DNA of 64,000 bases from Gilliamella sp. wkB171 (GTDB taxonomy: Bacteria > Pseudomonadota > Gammaproteobacteria > Enterobacterales > Orbaceae): positions 62,001-126,000 of the forward strand of contig NZ_LYST01000031.1 of assembly GCF_001693755.1 (NCBI RefSeq), written 5' to 3'. The notes below the pieces were generated by a model. That model ran no database searches and was not told the origin of the DNA. It saw nothing but the letters and a program-made list of their open reading frames with translations. A program made the translations under genes and the position numbers. Below, one piece after another: positions 9,851-21,409 of the stretch (its first letter is position 1; every line of letters starts with the position of its first letter).

Positions 9851-9875
9851 AATTGTTATTTTTGGTGTAATTGAT

Positions 9876-10679
9876 ATGAACATTCAGCAACAATTTAAGT
9901 TAACTGGTAACGAAAAAGGTTATTGGTTTGTGAGTAAAAATGGACGACTATGGTTACCTAATGGAGAGGTGCCAGTTGGTGGTGCAAATGATTTCTGTTT
10001 TAATGGTTTACTTGCCCAGCCGATAGGGGAATGGCAAGGACAAACGGCATGGTTAATTTGCCAAGAAATGAGCCATTCAATGAGTTCAATCAGACCATTG
10101 CTGGACAATAGTGATCAGTCATTATTTAACATGGCAGGTCGTGCTGTACAATTGTCCGAATTTTATCGTTCACATAAATTTTGTGGTTATTGTGGACATG
10201 AAATGTATATCAGTAAGACCGAATGGTGCTGCTTATGTTCAAATTGTAAAGAGCGCTATTACCCACAAATCTCACCCTCGATTATTGTCGCTATTCGCGA
10301 TAAAAATAAAATTTTATTAGCTAAGCATGTCAGACATAATCAAGATAATTTATATACGGTATTAGCTGGCTTTACAGAAGTTGGTGAAACGATGGAAATG
10401 GCCGTTGAGCGTGAAGTATTTGAAGAATCACAAATCAAAATAAAGAATATTCGTTATGTCGGATCCCAACCTTGGCCTTTTCCTAATTCACTTATGATGG
10501 CTTATTTAGCTGATTATGAAAGTGGCGAGATCACCATTGATAAAAATGAACTTGTCGACGCTGCTTGGTATCACTATACCGAGTTACCTAAAATTCCGGA
10601 ATATGGCACCATAGCTAGAAGGTTGATTGAAGATACTATTGTACTTTGCCGTGAATATGACGAATTTGGTGAAAATTAA
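9876..10679 (+). CDS. nudC: NADH pyrophosphatase / RNA deNADding enzyme NudC
   Basis: NudC hydrolyses NADH to NMNH and AMP and removes NAD caps from RNA. The 267-residue product has an N-terminal domain, a four-cysteine zinc site (CGYCG, then CLCSNC, about 104-125), and the Nudix box beginning [20 protein letters not shown] and ending SQI. It also has the NADH-pyrophosphatase hallmark [11 protein letters not shown] just after the Nudix box. It is about ten residues longer than the E. coli enzyme. It follows the yidC terminator and appears to be its own unit. Confidence 0.95.
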   Translation: MNIQQQFKLTGNEKGYWFVSKNGRLWLPNGEVPVGGANDFCFNGLLAQPIGEWQGQTAWLICQEMSHSMSSIRPLLDNSDQSLFNMAGRAVQLSEFYRSHKFCGYCGHEMYISKTEWCCLCSNCKERYYPQISPSIIVAIRDKNKILLAKHVRHNQDNLYTVLAGFTEVGETMEMAVEREVFEESQIKIKNIRYVGSQPWPFPNSLMMAYLADYESGEITIDKNELVDAAWYHYTELPKIPEYGTIARRLIEDTIVLCREYDEFGEN

Positions 10680-10712
10680 TCATATTCACGTTAATATCAA
10701 TAGGCATATTGT

Positions 10713-11678
10713 CTATTGATATTCAATTGTTCTTGTTAAGTTAATGGTTTTGGATTCTTCACCTGATGTAACGCACACCGCTTTAGTCCAGTCGCTGTTT
10801 TCATTATAGTCAGAGTAAGTACATGTTTCAGTTAATTCAACTTCTTGTTGGTTCTTATCGTTAATAATGATGTCACCATTTGATGCTAATTTAAATGTTT
10901 TGGTAATCGTTTTTTCAAGTTGATTATTGGCGTTGTAAACGATGTCTTTTTCTTGCGCTAAAACAGGAAATCTTGTTTTGTTATCAACAGGTACATAGGC
11001 ATTATACAACACGAGTTCGACACGATCGTTTTCATAAACAATTTTACTATTGAAAATAACGTTATTTTCGGCGAAATGTGATAGATTTGTTTCAATCAGA
11101 TGCCCTTGTTCATCAAATTCAGAACTGGCAACAATATCGCCATCATTGTTTTTCATACCAAGAATATTTTTTTCTGAATCAAAAGTAATATCATATTCAT
11201 TTTTGGTATTGTTCATGCCATAAATGTATTTAGCTGTATCATAATTGACTTCACCATTAAGACCTTCTAAATTGTAATTGGCCACATAACCTTGCGTATT
11301 ATAGTTAATGATTTTATTGCTCTTTGCTGAACTTTGGATTTTTTGTTGTTTGAACAGTTTATTGTTGGGTAATAATTCTGGCTCAGTATGAAAAAGATAA
11401 CTATTAATAATTGCGACCGTTAATTTTGGAGTAGATTGTTGTGATGGCTGGGTTGTTTGTTCATCTGAGTTTACCGTTGAAGGCGCATTGGATGTCGTTA
11501 CAGTATTTGTGGTATCAGCAGATGTGTTTTTATCGGCATTACTTTTGCTATTGTTGTTAGTCTCAACACTTTTATTGGTTGTTGTGTCGGTTGTTGTGCC
11601 ATTTTTTTTATCATCACAGCCTATTAATAATGAGGTGCCTAATAAACAAATGGAGATATAAGTTATGTAATTTTTCAT
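10713..11678 (-). CDS. Putative lipoprotein of unknown function
   Basis: I do not recognise this 321-residue protein. It starts with a lipoprotein signal (MKNYITYISICLLGTSLLIGC) whose lipobox LLIGC puts the lipidated cysteine at 21. Asp at +2 would suggest inner-membrane retention if the E. coli Lol rule applies. Residues about 25-85 are a disordered Thr/Asn/Ser/Asp linker. The C-terminal half is a chain of short beta-type segments with motifs such as NTQGYV, DEQGHLIET and a final YSDYNENSDWTKA...RTIEY, which resembles the YD/MORN-like repeats of secreted surface proteins. A single gene, leftward, between nudC and the zinc-ribbon gene. Confidence 0.7.
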   Translation of the reverse strand: MKNYITYISICLLGTSLLIGCDDKKNGTTTDTTTNKSVETNNNSKSNADKNTSADTTNTVTTSNAPSTVNSDEQTTQPSQQSTPKLTVAIINSYLFHTEPELLPNNKLFKQQKIQSSAKSNKIINYNTQGYVANYNLEGLNGEVNYDTAKYIYGMNNTKNEYDITFDSEKNILGMKNNDGDIVASSEFDEQGHLIETNLSHFAENNVIFNSKIVYENDRVELVLYNAYVPVDNKTRFPVLAQEKDIVYNANNQLEKTITKTFKLASNGDIIINDKNQQEVELTETCTYSDYNENSDWTKAVCVTSGEESKTINLTRTIEYQ

Positions 11679-11762
11679 ATTATTGGCTCTATTTATGTTA
11701 ATGTTTAAAAGATATTATTTTCTTTAGTTTCAATTGGTAATATTTCAAATCATCTATTCTTT

Positions 11763-12533
11763 TTAATGGCTTTGACACCAGATCGCCAGAGCATCACAGT
11801 TCCATTGTTTCATCATGGTGCACCATGTTGATCGCCAGCTCCTTATTGTGTTATCGGTTAATTTTAGTTTTTTCTCAAGTTGCGCGTTAGTTTCACCAGC
11901 AACAAGTAAATCGATAAATTGCAACCATAATTCGGGTTTAGGTAAACGATTTAATTTGGTGCCGTTTAAAATATTAAAACTATGTCGGCATCGCTTGCAA
12001 CGATAACAAGTTCGATTGCCAACTTTGGTCGTATCGGTTGAACCACAGTGTATACACGTTGGGTTTTGTACATTGAGTAATGTTGTTATTTTTGCATTCA
12101 CTACTTTATGTTGTTCAATCAAAACCGGATTTAGGCAGCTCTGTTGTTTTTTGGTATACCATTGATACAATGAGTGATAGTGCGATTTTAAATAATCAAT
12201 CATTGCGTGATCACGTCGCATCACTTTCTCAATTGAACATCCCAAATTGTTAGCTATGGTATTATAGCTTTGATTTTGAATACGGTTAATAAAAATAATT
12301 TCTAGCCAATTAAAGGGCGTTAGCCGACTAAAAGGTGTATTGACTGCTACAGTAAAATATTTATAACACGCTTTACATCGATAAGTTGTGGTAGGTTTGG
12401 AGCGAATCAAATAAAATTCATTTTTGCCACAAAATGGACAAGCATCAATATGTTGAGATGTTATTTTTTCTAGATCGTGACGAAAAGCATTTAGCTCCTC
12501 ATGCAATTCTAGTGGTATGAGTTCATCGATCAT
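11763..12533 (-). CDS. Duplicated zinc-ribbon/helix-turn-helix protein, transposase-related
   Basis: The 256-residue protein consists of two similar halves. Each has a C-x2-C...C-x2-C zinc ribbon (Cys 32, 35, 53, 56; and 160, 163, 179, 182) followed by a helix-turn-helix-like segment (about 75-115 and 202-240). This ribbon-plus-HTH layout is that of the DNA-binding part of IS1 InsA and IS1595-type transposases, and of DUF746-like proteins. There is no DDE catalytic domain, and no terminal inverted repeats are visible around the gene. It is therefore more likely a domesticated DNA-binding protein than an insertion sequence. The start has GGGAG upstream. The function is unknown. Confidence 0.7.
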   Translation of the reverse strand: MIDELIPLELHEELNAFRHDLEKITSQHIDACPFCGKNEFYLIRSKPTTTYRCKACYKYFTVAVNTPFSRLTPFNWLEIIFINRIQNQSYNTIANNLGCSIEKVMRRDHAMIDYLKSHYHSLYQWYTKKQQSCLNPVLIEQHKVVNAKITTLLNVQNPTCIHCGSTDTTKVGNRTCYRCKRCRHSFNILNGTKLNRLPKPELWLQFIDLLVAGETNAQLEKKLKLTDNTIRSWRSTWCTMMKQWNCDALAIWCQSH

Positions 12534-12775
12534 TGTTTACTCCCTTATCCCTTATCTACCTAAATATTATCAGATTTTTACATAAACATATAGCTTCCCT
12601 TAAACTTTTTTACATTATTTAATTTGCTGAAGTCACGAAAGTTATAAATAGCTTGAGCAAGTGATTAAAGAAATAAAATTAGCCTATGCATAGCATATTA
12701 GATTGGTAAGTAAATAAAAAGGTAGTATTGAGTATTGATAACGGTAAATTGCTTTAATTTAACCCATAAAACGGC

Positions 12776-12822
12776 AACTAAAATCGACATTAACATTTGA
12801 ATATTAATAGTCGATTTTAGTT
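12776..12822 (-). terminator. Long hairpin after hemB
   Basis: A perfect 13-bp inverted repeat (AACTAAAATCGAC at 12776-12788 with GTCGATTTTAGTT at 12810-12822) lies 12 bp beyond the hemB stop codon. The T-tract on the leftward side is weak, so it may be a terminator or an mRNA-end stabiliser. The rest of 12534-12833 shows nothing that looks coding. Confidence 0.6.
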
Positions 12823-12833
12823 AATTTGAAAAA

Positions 12834-13856
<1,023 letters not shown>

Positions 13857-14017
13857 CTATCTTTGTAAAGAATTGCTTTATTATCGAACTGTGTTACGAG
13901 ATTAGCAAATTAATTTGTTATGGCGTAATAATTCGATATTTTACTTTACAACATAGTTATATTAGAGGTAAAATTGCGCACTAATTTTTAGTCCTTTGTG
14001 ATATTAAACAAATTTGA

Positions 14018-14245
<228 letters not shown>

Positions 14246-14312
14246 TATTTATACAGAAAATTATAATTGATATAAAAATCAATTTTATCTATTTTTGATA
14301 TAAAGAATTTTT

Positions 14313-14342
14313 AACAAGCCGTACCCATAGATACGGCTTGTT
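14313..14342 (+). terminator. Internal terminator between rpsU and dnaG
   Basis: AACAAGCCGTA (14313-14323) pairs perfectly with TACGGCTTGTT (14332-14342), followed by a mixed T/G tract. A partial terminator at this place in the E. coli operon lets S21 be made in large excess over primase, and the imperfect T-run here fits the same role. Confidence 0.8.
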
Positions 14343-14385
14343 GTCTTTGTGTAATGCCAACATTGATATCGGTTGAATTTTTATC

Positions 14386-16167
14386 ATGAAAGGTCTTATT
14401 CCTCGCGATTTTATTTTAGATTTGATTGCTCGCACCAATATTCTTGATGTGATCGGTAAACGCGTTAAAATGAAAAAGAAAGGAAATAACTACTTTGGTT
14501 GTTGCCCTTTCCATGATGAAAAAACAGCCTCTTTTTCACTCAGTGAAAAAAAACAGATTTACTATTGTTTTGGTTGCGGTGCATCTGGCTCTGTTGTTAA
14601 TTTTTTAATGCAATATGATCGCTTATCGTTTCCTGAAGCGATAGAAGAGTTAGCCAGTATGCAAGGCGTTCGTGTTCCTTATACCGATACGGATAATAAG
14701 CAAGATGATCAAGCGAAACACATTGAATCACGTAATGTCCGTAAAGACCTGTATACACTGATGGCAAAAATCACTCATTTTTACCAACAACAGTTAGCAT
14801 TACCTACCTCGATTGATGCACAACATTATCTTGAGCAACGAGGCCTAAATCATGAAATTATCGCGAGATATAAAATTGGCTATGCACCTAATGAATGGCG
14901 TTTAACTTCGCAAAATGTGGTTAAAAGCAATGCAGAGTCAACATTATATAATCAGGCCGGAATGTTAGTTACAAATGATAATGGCAACCAATATGATCGT
15001 TTTCGAGGTCGCATTATGTTTCCTATTCGTGATAGGCAAGGTAATGTGATTGCATTTGGTGGGCGAACGATCATTAATGATTCGGCGAAGTACATTAACT
15101 CACCCGAAACACCAATCTTTCATAAAGGTTTTCAACTCTATGGACTTTATGAAGCGCAAGAAGTGAACCGAAATCCTGAAAAACTTATCGTTGTTGAAGG
15201 ATATATGGATGTGGTTTCGCTAGCACAATATGGCATAGATTATGCGGTAGCTGCGTTGGGTACTTCGACGTCGGAAGAGCATATCAAATTATTGTTTAGA
15301 GCAAGCGATTCGGTCATATTTTGTTATGATGGTGATAATGCCGGACGAAGTGCTGCTTGGCGGGCATTGAATGTTTTACTACCTTGTCTGATTGATGGTA
15401 AAAAGATTACTTTTGCTTTCTTACCACAAGATGAAGATCCCGATAGTTTTGTACGTAAAGTTGGCAAAGATGGATTTGAAGATTATCTGAAAACCGCGCC
15501 AACCTTATCTGAATTCTTATTTGATGAATTACTTAAACAAGTTGATTTGAAAACAGCAGAAGGGAAAGCAAAATTAAGTTCTTTAGCGATTCCTTTGTTA
15601 GATCAAATTAAAGCAAAAGCGTTTCGATTAAATTTATTGCAACAACTTGGGCGTTATTTGGGATTACTTGATGTATCTCAAATAGAGCAATTACTAGCGG
15701 CAAGCCGTCAAAAAAGTGAAGAGAAAGTAACCGAGATAGCGCCCGCATCTCAGATGAAATTAACAACTATGCGTATTTTAATTGGTTTATTGATTCAATA
15801 TCCGAACCTTGCCAACCAAGTGACTGATATTGCAGTGATGCGCCAAGTTAAATTAGCTGGCATTGATATTTTTATTGAATTGCTTGAATTATGTCAGCGC
15901 TACCCAAATATAACTACTGCGCAAATATTGACTGAATGTATTAATAGACCGTTTTATAAGCAATTAAACCGGTTGGCGACATTTGAGTACCATTATCAAG
16001 ATGAGGAAATAAGCTCAATTTTTTCTCATACTTTAAAAGAGTTGTATGATAATATACTCACCCAAAGACAAGATGAACTTATCGCAAAAGAAAGAGTCTC
16101 AGGCTTAAGTACTGCAGAGAAAAAAGAATTAGCGACGCTTATACTTGTTTTATCAAAAAAAGACTAA
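14386..16167 (+). CDS. dnaG: DNA primase DnaG
   Basis: DnaG makes RNA primers for the replication fork. The 593-residue protein has the N-terminal zinc-binding domain (CCPFHDEKTASFS and YYCFGCGASG, about 40-66) and an RNA polymerase core with YKIGYAPNEW and GGRTI. The TOPRIM motif is VVEGYMDVV, followed by the metal-binding YDGDNAG. A C-terminal DnaB-interacting helical domain (about 450-593) follows. Length and order agree with E. coli DnaG (581). Expression is limited by the upstream hairpin. Confidence 0.97.
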   Translation: MKGLIPRDFILDLIARTNILDVIGKRVKMKKKGNNYFGCCPFHDEKTASFSLSEKKQIYYCFGCGASGSVVNFLMQYDRLSFPEAIEELASMQGVRVPYTDTDNKQDDQAKHIESRNVRKDLYTLMAKITHFYQQQLALPTSIDAQHYLEQRGLNHEIIARYKIGYAPNEWRLTSQNVVKSNAESTLYNQAGMLVTNDNGNQYDRFRGRIMFPIRDRQGNVIAFGGRTIINDSAKYINSPETPIFHKGFQLYGLYEAQEVNRNPEKLIVVEGYMDVVSLAQYGIDYAVAALGTSTSEEHIKLLFRASDSVIFCYDGDNAGRSAAWRALNVLLPCLIDGKKITFAFLPQDEDPDSFVRKVGKDGFEDYLKTAPTLSEFLFDELLKQVDLKTAEGKAKLSSLAIPLLDQIKAKAFRLNLLQQLGRYLGLLDVSQIEQLLAASRQKSEEKVTEIAPASQMKLTTMRILIGLLIQYPNLANQVTDIAVMRQVKLAGIDIFIELLELCQRYPNITTAQILTECINRPFYKQLNRLATFEYHYQDEEISSIFSHTLKELYDNILTQRQDELIAKERVSGLSTAEKKELATLILVLSKKD

Positions 16168-16252
16168 ATATACTGGGTATAGGTAATATAAAACTTTTTA
16201 AGTTGCACCTATACAATATACATGACCGAATAACTAAATGTGGACACCTTTT

Positions 16253-18091
16253 ATGGAGCAAAATTCTCAATCACAGTTAAAACTCCTGATCATCCGAGGT
16301 AAGGAGCTAGGATACTTGACCTATGCTGATGTCAACGATCACTTGCCAGAAGAAATTATTGATTCAGATCAGATTGAAGATATTATCCAAATGATTAATG
16401 ACATGGGGATTCAAGTACTAGAAGAAGCCCCAGATTCTGATGAGTTATTACTTTCAGATAATGTCCCTGATGAAGAAGCGGTAGAAGCGGCGACAGCATT
16501 GGTATTATCAAATGTTGAGTCAGAAATAGGTCGAACAACTGATCCTGTGCGTATGTATATGCGTGAAATGGGTGCGGTTGAACTATTAACTCGCGAAGGC
16601 GAAATTGACATAGCAAAACGCATTGAAGATGGGATTAACCAAGTTCAAACTTCGGTATCAGAATACCCAGAAGCTATCACTTATCTTTTAGAACAATATA
16701 ATCTAATTGAAAGTGGTGAAGTTCGTTTATCTGACCTCATCACTGGTTTTGTCGATCCTAATGCTGAAGAGTCAACAGAAGAGTTACCTGAAGAACTTGA
16801 AGACAGTGAAGCAGAAATCGACCTTGATGATAGCGATGATGAAAACGAAGAAGAGGGAGACTCTTCGGCCGATGATGATGCGTCTATCGATCCTGAAGTT
16901 GCTAGGGCTAAATTTGCTGAATTAAAAGAACAGCATGATAAAACATCTGAAGCTATCAAAAAGTATGGCCGTGCGCATAAAAAAGCACAACAAGAGATCG
17001 AAAATCTATCTGAAATTTTTAAACAATTCCGTTTAGTTGGCAAGCAATTTGATATTCTTGTTAACAATATGAGAAGTATGATGGATCGTGTCAGAGCGCA
17101 TGAACGTGCGATTATGAAGATCTGTGTTGAGCAATGCAAAATGCCGAAAAAGCAATTTATGACGCATTTTACTGGCAATGAAAATAATATGAGCTGGTTC
17201 AATAAGGCATTAACTGCTAAAGGCGCTTTTGCAGCAAGTTTAAAAGAGTTTGAAGAGCCAATCCAAGCTGAAATTAACTTATTACAGCAAATCGAAATTG
17301 AAACCAATCTTTCGATAGAGCAAATTAAAGATATTAATAGACGAATGTCGATTGGTGAAGCTAAAGCTCGTCGTGCTAAAAAAGAGATGGTTGAAGCCAA
17401 TTTACGTTTGGTAATTTCTATCGCGAAAAAATATACCAATCGTGGATTACAATTCTTAGATCTTATTCAGGAAGGTAATATTGGTTTGATGAAGGCAGTT
17501 GATAAATTCGAATATCGACGCGGTTATAAATTTTCAACCTATGCAACATGGTGGATTAGACAAGCGATTACCCGTTCAATTGCTGATCAGGCAAGAACAA
17601 TTCGTATTCCGGTTCATATGATTGAAACTATTAATAAATTGAACCGTATTTCACGTCAAATGTTACAAGAAATAGGGCGTGAACCAACACCGGAAGAGTT
17701 ATCAGAGCGCATGCAAATGCCAGAAGATAAAATCCGTAAAGTACTTAAGATTGCTAAAGAACCAATTTCGATGGAAACACCAGTTGGTGATGATGAAGAT
17801 TCACATTTAGGTGACTTTATCGAGGATACTGCACTTGAGCAACCATTGGATGCGGCAACTTCTGAAAGTTTACGTAGCGCAACACGTGATATTTTATCTG
17901 GATTAACACCTAGAGAAGCAAAAGTATTACGTATGCGATTTGGTATTGATATGAATACCGATCATACGCTTGAAGAAGTTGGTAAACAATTTGATGTAAC
18001 ACGTGAACGTATTCGTCAAATTGAAGCTAAAGCTTTACGTAAACTACGTCACCCTAGTCGCTCTGACGTACTTCGTAGCTTCTTAGAATAA
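16253..18091 (+). CDS. rpoD: RNA polymerase sigma-70 factor RpoD
   Basis: This is the primary sigma factor directing core polymerase to housekeeping promoters. The start chosen is [12 protein letters not shown] (612 residues, E. coli 613). A frame extending five codons upstream adds nothing conserved. Region 1.1 covers about 1-90, region 1.2 includes [11 protein letters not shown], and an acidic non-conserved insert lies at about 175-215. Region 2 has [20 protein letters not shown], which recognises TATAAT. Region 4 ends with the [25 protein letters not shown], which recognises TTGACA. The preserved sequence supports using E. coli consensus promoters to annotate this window. Confidence 0.98.
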   Translation: MEQNSQSQLKLLIIRGKELGYLTYADVNDHLPEEIIDSDQIEDIIQMINDMGIQVLEEAPDSDELLLSDNVPDEEAVEAATALVLSNVESEIGRTTDPVRMYMREMGAVELLTREGEIDIAKRIEDGINQVQTSVSEYPEAITYLLEQYNLIESGEVRLSDLITGFVDPNAEESTEELPEELEDSEAEIDLDDSDDENEEEGDSSADDDASIDPEVARAKFAELKEQHDKTSEAIKKYGRAHKKAQQEIENLSEIFKQFRLVGKQFDILVNNMRSMMDRVRAHERAIMKICVEQCKMPKKQFMTHFTGNENNMSWFNKALTAKGAFAASLKEFEEPIQAEINLLQQIEIETNLSIEQIKDINRRMSIGEAKARRAKKEMVEANLRLVISIAKKYTNRGLQFLDLIQEGNIGLMKAVDKFEYRRGYKFSTYATWWIRQAITRSIADQARTIRIPVHMIETINKLNRISRQMLQEIGREPTPEELSERMQMPEDKIRKVLKIAKEPISMETPVGDDEDSHLGDFIEDTALEQPLDAATSESLRSATRDILSGLTPREAKVLRMRFGIDMNTDHTLEEVGKQFDVTRERIRQIEAKALRKLRHPSRSDVLRSFLE

Positions 18092-18109
18092 TTATTTTTA
18101 CCCATTTAT

Positions 18110-18136
18110 ATCGCCACTTTTGTGGCGATTTTTTTT
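18110..18136 (+). terminator. Terminator of the rpsU-dnaG-rpoD operon
   Basis: ATCGCCAC (18110-18117) pairs with GTGGCGAT (18122-18129), followed by eight or more T residues. It lies 18 bp after the rpoD stop codon. Confidence 0.92.
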
Positions 18137-18144
18137 GACTTATT

Positions 18145-19128
18145 ATGCTTAACGTTATGAATATACTACAGCGTTTTAAAATTGATCCTTTTTTGCTAAC
18201 ACTGATTTGTGTTGTTATTACGGCTAGCTTTTTTCCTTGTGAAGGGCAAACAAAAGTTGTGTTTCAATACCTGACCACATTTGCAATTGGTTTGCTTTTT
18301 TTTATGCATGGCGCAAAACTTTCATTAGATGCCATCATAACTGGCATAAAAAATTGGCGTTTACATCTATTCATTTTTAGTACCACTTTTATCATTTTTC
18401 CTATACTCGGAATAATGATGCAATTTTTAGTTCCCACTTTTTTATCGCAAGAACTTTATCTAGGATTTGTTTACCTTTGTGTATTACCTGCAACGGTTCA
18501 ATCTGCAATTGCGTTTACTTCAATAGCAAGAGGCAATGTTGCTGCTGCCATTTGTAGTGCATCGGCATCGACATTATTGGGTGTGTTTATTACTCCACTA
18601 TTAGTCGGTTTATTGATGAATACACAATCATCAGGCTCTATGAATATGCTTGATGCAATTTCATCTATTATGTTAAAGCTAATGTTACCTTTTATTCTTG
18701 GTCATTTATCTAGACGCTTTATTGGTAAGTGGGTAGATAAGTATAAAAGTGTCATTTCTAAAACAGATCGTATTTCGATTTTATTGGTGGTGTATGTTGC
18801 TTTCAGTGATGCGGTGGCAAATGGTATTTGGTCTGAAATTAGCTTACTATCACTTGTACAAATTATTTTCTATTCAATTGCGTTATTAACAATTGTATTA
18901 CTTATTACCACGTATGGTTCGCGGTTGCTTGGTTTTAATAAAGAAGATGAAATCACCATTGTGTTTTGTGGTTCGAAAAAAAGTCTAGCAAGTGGTATTC
19001 CTATGGCAAGCGTTATCTTTCCTATTTCAGTCATGGGGATAATGATTTTACCATTAATGATTTTCCATCAAGTTCAATTAATGATTTGTGCGGTATTAGC
19101 TGCCCGCTATGCCAAACGAAAAATATAA
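18145..19128 (+). CDS. YfeH-like bile acid:sodium symporter-family transporter
   Basis: The 327-residue product is almost entirely hydrophobic, with about nine to ten membrane helices. It has the SBF-like (YfeH) signature segments GLLFFMHGAKLS near 50-60, CVLPATVQSAIAFTSIARGN around 115-135 and CGSKKSLASGIPMAS near 275. E. coli YfeH, human SLC10A7 and related proteins share these motifs. The substrate is unknown, and sodium-coupled transport of an organic anion is a family-level guess. A second in-frame ATG four codons in (18157) could be the true start, and neither has a clear Shine-Dalgarno. Confidence 0.88.
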   Translation: MLNVMNILQRFKIDPFLLTLICVVITASFFPCEGQTKVVFQYLTTFAIGLLFFMHGAKLSLDAIITGIKNWRLHLFIFSTTFIIFPILGIMMQFLVPTFLSQELYLGFVYLCVLPATVQSAIAFTSIARGNVAAAICSASASTLLGVFITPLLVGLLMNTQSSGSMNMLDAISSIMLKLMLPFILGHLSRRFIGKWVDKYKSVISKTDRISILLVVYVAFSDAVANGIWSEISLLSLVQIIFYSIALLTIVLLITTYGSRLLGFNKEDEITIVFCGSKKSLASGIPMASVIFPISVMGIMILPLMIFHQVQLMICAVLAARYAKRKI

Positions 19129-19196
19129 AAATTGTTTTGCTCATTGCTTAATTCTCAAGGATAATAGAAGCGCTATTAACAACAGAAAGATATATT

Positions 19197-20711
19197 ATGT
19201 TACATCTATTTGCTGATTTAGAATTTTCCACTATTGTATTATTAGTTTTGGCGCTATTTTTTGTGCTTTTTTATGAAGCAATTAATGGCTTTCATGATAC
19301 AGCTAATGCGGTTGCAACAGTAATTTATACTAGAGCATTAAAAGAGCAACTTGCCGTTTTTATGGCAGGTATGTTTAATTTTTTTGGTGTTTTGCTCGGC
19401 GGTCTTAGTGTTGCTTATGCTATAGTCCACCTATTACCAACTGATTTATTGCTTAATGTAAGTTCATTACATGGGCTTGCGATGGTGTTTTCTATTCTGT
19501 TTGCCGCTATCCTTTGGAATTTAGGTACCTGGTATGTCGGTCTTCCTGCATCGAGTTCACATACATTGATTGGCTCAATTATTGGTGTGGCAATTGCAAA
19601 TGCATTTATTATGGATACCTCAATTATTGATGCATTAAATATTCCGAAAATGCTGCAAATCTTCTTGTCTTTAATTATTTCTCCTGTTGTTGGGCTTGTG
19701 CTTGCAGGATTAATGATTTTTTTACTGCGAAAGTATTGGACTCGTAAAAGCCAAAGTAAAAAAAGCAGTAAAAAACGAGAACGTATCTTTATGACACCAG
19801 AACAACGTGAAAAACTTTATGGTAAGAAAAAACCTCCATTCTGGATCCGCATAATGCTTATTATCTCTGCCGCTGGTGTGAGTTTTTCACATGGTGCTAA
19901 CGATGGTCAAAAAGGTATTGGTTTATTAATGCTGGTATTAATGGGCATTGCTCCTGCTGGTTTTATCGTTAATATGGGCGCATCCACTTATGAAATTACC
20001 AATACCCGTAATGCGATTCATAATATTCAAGAGTACTTTGTTACACATAATGATGATCTGATGAATGTTATTGGTAAACAACCCGCTTTAGATACCAGTA
20101 TCCCTGAAGGCGATCTCAATAAATATCATTGTGATTATTCGCGTTCATTTATCACTTTAGGCATTGCAAATAATTTATTTAATAAAATTAATGATTATGA
20201 ATCCTTAACCGTCGAACAACGTTCACAAACCCGACGTATATTATTATGCTTATCTGATACGGTTTCGCACGTGGCTAAACAACCAAATGTCTCTTCACAA
20301 GATAAACAGTATTTAAAATCATTAAATGATGATTTACTTAAAACTATTGAATACGCGCCAATTTGGATAATTATTGCAGTGGCTTTAGCATTAGCGGTTG
20401 GAACAATGATTGGTTGGCGACGTGTGGCTATTACTATTGGTGAAAAAATTGGTAAAAAAGGCATGACTTATGCACAAGGCGTATCGGCACAAATTACTAC
20501 AGCATTATCTATTGGTATTGCGAGTTATACCGGTATGCCAGTATCAACTACTCAAGTGCTTTCCTCATCTGTTGCAGGTACAATGATCGTTGATGGTGGT
20601 GGTGTGCAAAGTAAAACAATTAAAAATATTGCATTAACTTGGATATTAACACTACCAATATCGATTTTGTTATCTGGCTCACTTTTTTGGCTTGCTCAAA
20701 AATTAATTTAG
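19197..20711 (+). CDS. pitA: Low-affinity inorganic phosphate transporter PitA
   Basis: Pit transporters carry metal-phosphate into the cell with protons. The 504-residue protein has the two inverted Pit signatures: [21 protein letters not shown] near the N-terminus, and [18 protein letters not shown] plus [13 protein letters not shown] later. Around ten to twelve helices are separated by a long hydrophilic loop (about 280-390), as in E. coli PitA (499). It is followed after 65 bp by uspA, the same neighbour as in E. coli. Confidence 0.95.
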   Translation: MLHLFADLEFSTIVLLVLALFFVLFYEAINGFHDTANAVATVIYTRALKEQLAVFMAGMFNFFGVLLGGLSVAYAIVHLLPTDLLLNVSSLHGLAMVFSILFAAILWNLGTWYVGLPASSSHTLIGSIIGVAIANAFIMDTSIIDALNIPKMLQIFLSLIISPVVGLVLAGLMIFLLRKYWTRKSQSKKSSKKRERIFMTPEQREKLYGKKKPPFWIRIMLIISAAGVSFSHGANDGQKGIGLLMLVLMGIAPAGFIVNMGASTYEITNTRNAIHNIQEYFVTHNDDLMNVIGKQPALDTSIPEGDLNKYHCDYSRSFITLGIANNLFNKINDYESLTVEQRSQTRRILLCLSDTVSHVAKQPNVSSQDKQYLKSLNDDLLKTIEYAPIWIIIAVALALAVGTMIGWRRVAITIGEKIGKKGMTYAQGVSAQITTALSIGIASYTGMPVSTTQVLSSSVAGTMIVDGGGVQSKTIKNIALTWILTLPISILLSGSLFWLAQKLI

Positions 20712-20776
20712 TAGTAAAAATAGAGTACTGATTTTAACTTAACTAGGACGTTAACAATAAAAAGGAGTAAAGTATC

Positions 20777-21229
20777 ATGGCTTATAAACATATATTAGTC
20801 GCAGTTGACTTATCACCTGAAAGTGAGGTTCTTGTCGAAAAAGCAGTCTCTATGGCTAGACCATATAATGCTCAAGTATCCTTAATTCATGTTGGTATTA
20901 ACTATTCAGATCTTTACACTGGTTTAGTTGATATCAATATGAATGATATGAAAGATCGTATTACTGAAGATGCGCATCTTGCATTGAATAAACTAGCTGA
21001 TGATGCTGGATACCCGATTGCACATACTCTTTCTGGAAATGGCGAGTTTGGTCAAGTCTTAATTGAAGCTATTCATGAATATGGTATTGATTTGGTGGTT
21101 TGTGGTCACCATCAAGACTTTTGGAGCAAGTTAATGTCTTCTGCTCGTCAACTTATCAACAATACCCATATTGATACATTGATAGTTCCTTTAAAAGATG
21201 AAGAGCCTTCTGAAGAGACAGCCAAATGA
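20777..21229 (+). CDS. uspA: Universal stress protein A
   Basis: A cytoplasmic protein of the UspA fold induced in growth arrest in relatives. The 150-residue product starts [23 protein letters not shown] and ends LIVPLKDEE, like E. coli UspA (144), which lacks the ATP-binding G-x2-G-x9-G(S/T) motif of other Usp proteins. Here too the region reads [20 protein letters not shown] without that motif. AAGGAG precedes the ATG. Adjacency to pitA is conserved with enterobacteria. Confidence 0.94.
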   Translation: MAYKHILVAVDLSPESEVLVEKAVSMARPYNAQVSLIHVGINYSDLYTGLVDINMNDMKDRITEDAHLALNKLADDAGYPIAHTLSGNGEFGQVLIEAIHEYGIDLVVCGHHQDFWSKLMSSARQLINNTHIDTLIVPLKDEEPSEETAK

Positions 21230-21242
21230 ACAGCTAAATATC

Positions 21243-21268
21243 AACCCGCTTAACTAGCGGGTTTTTTA
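21243..21268 (+). terminator. Terminator of uspA
   Basis: AACCCGCT (21243-21250) pairs with AGCGGGTT (21255-21262), followed by a T-run, just after the uspA stop codon. Confidence 0.92.
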
Positions 21269-21409
21269 TATTTTAGCAATCCTTTTATTTCAACAAATTA
21301 TATAAAAATATGGCTTAATCTAGTTATTTAATTGCCACTTTTTGCCTATTCATTTAATTATTTAAAGAATATACTCAGATCCAATATTTAGAATATAAGG
21401 AGATTGATT

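Noticed and set aside
11763-12533. Insertion sequence around the zinc-ribbon gene
   Set aside because: No catalytic transposase domain, terminal inverted repeats or target-site duplication could be seen.
16681-17439. Long open frame opposite rpoD
   Set aside because: A shadow of a strongly conserved gene with biased composition (Ser/Leu runs) and no start signal.
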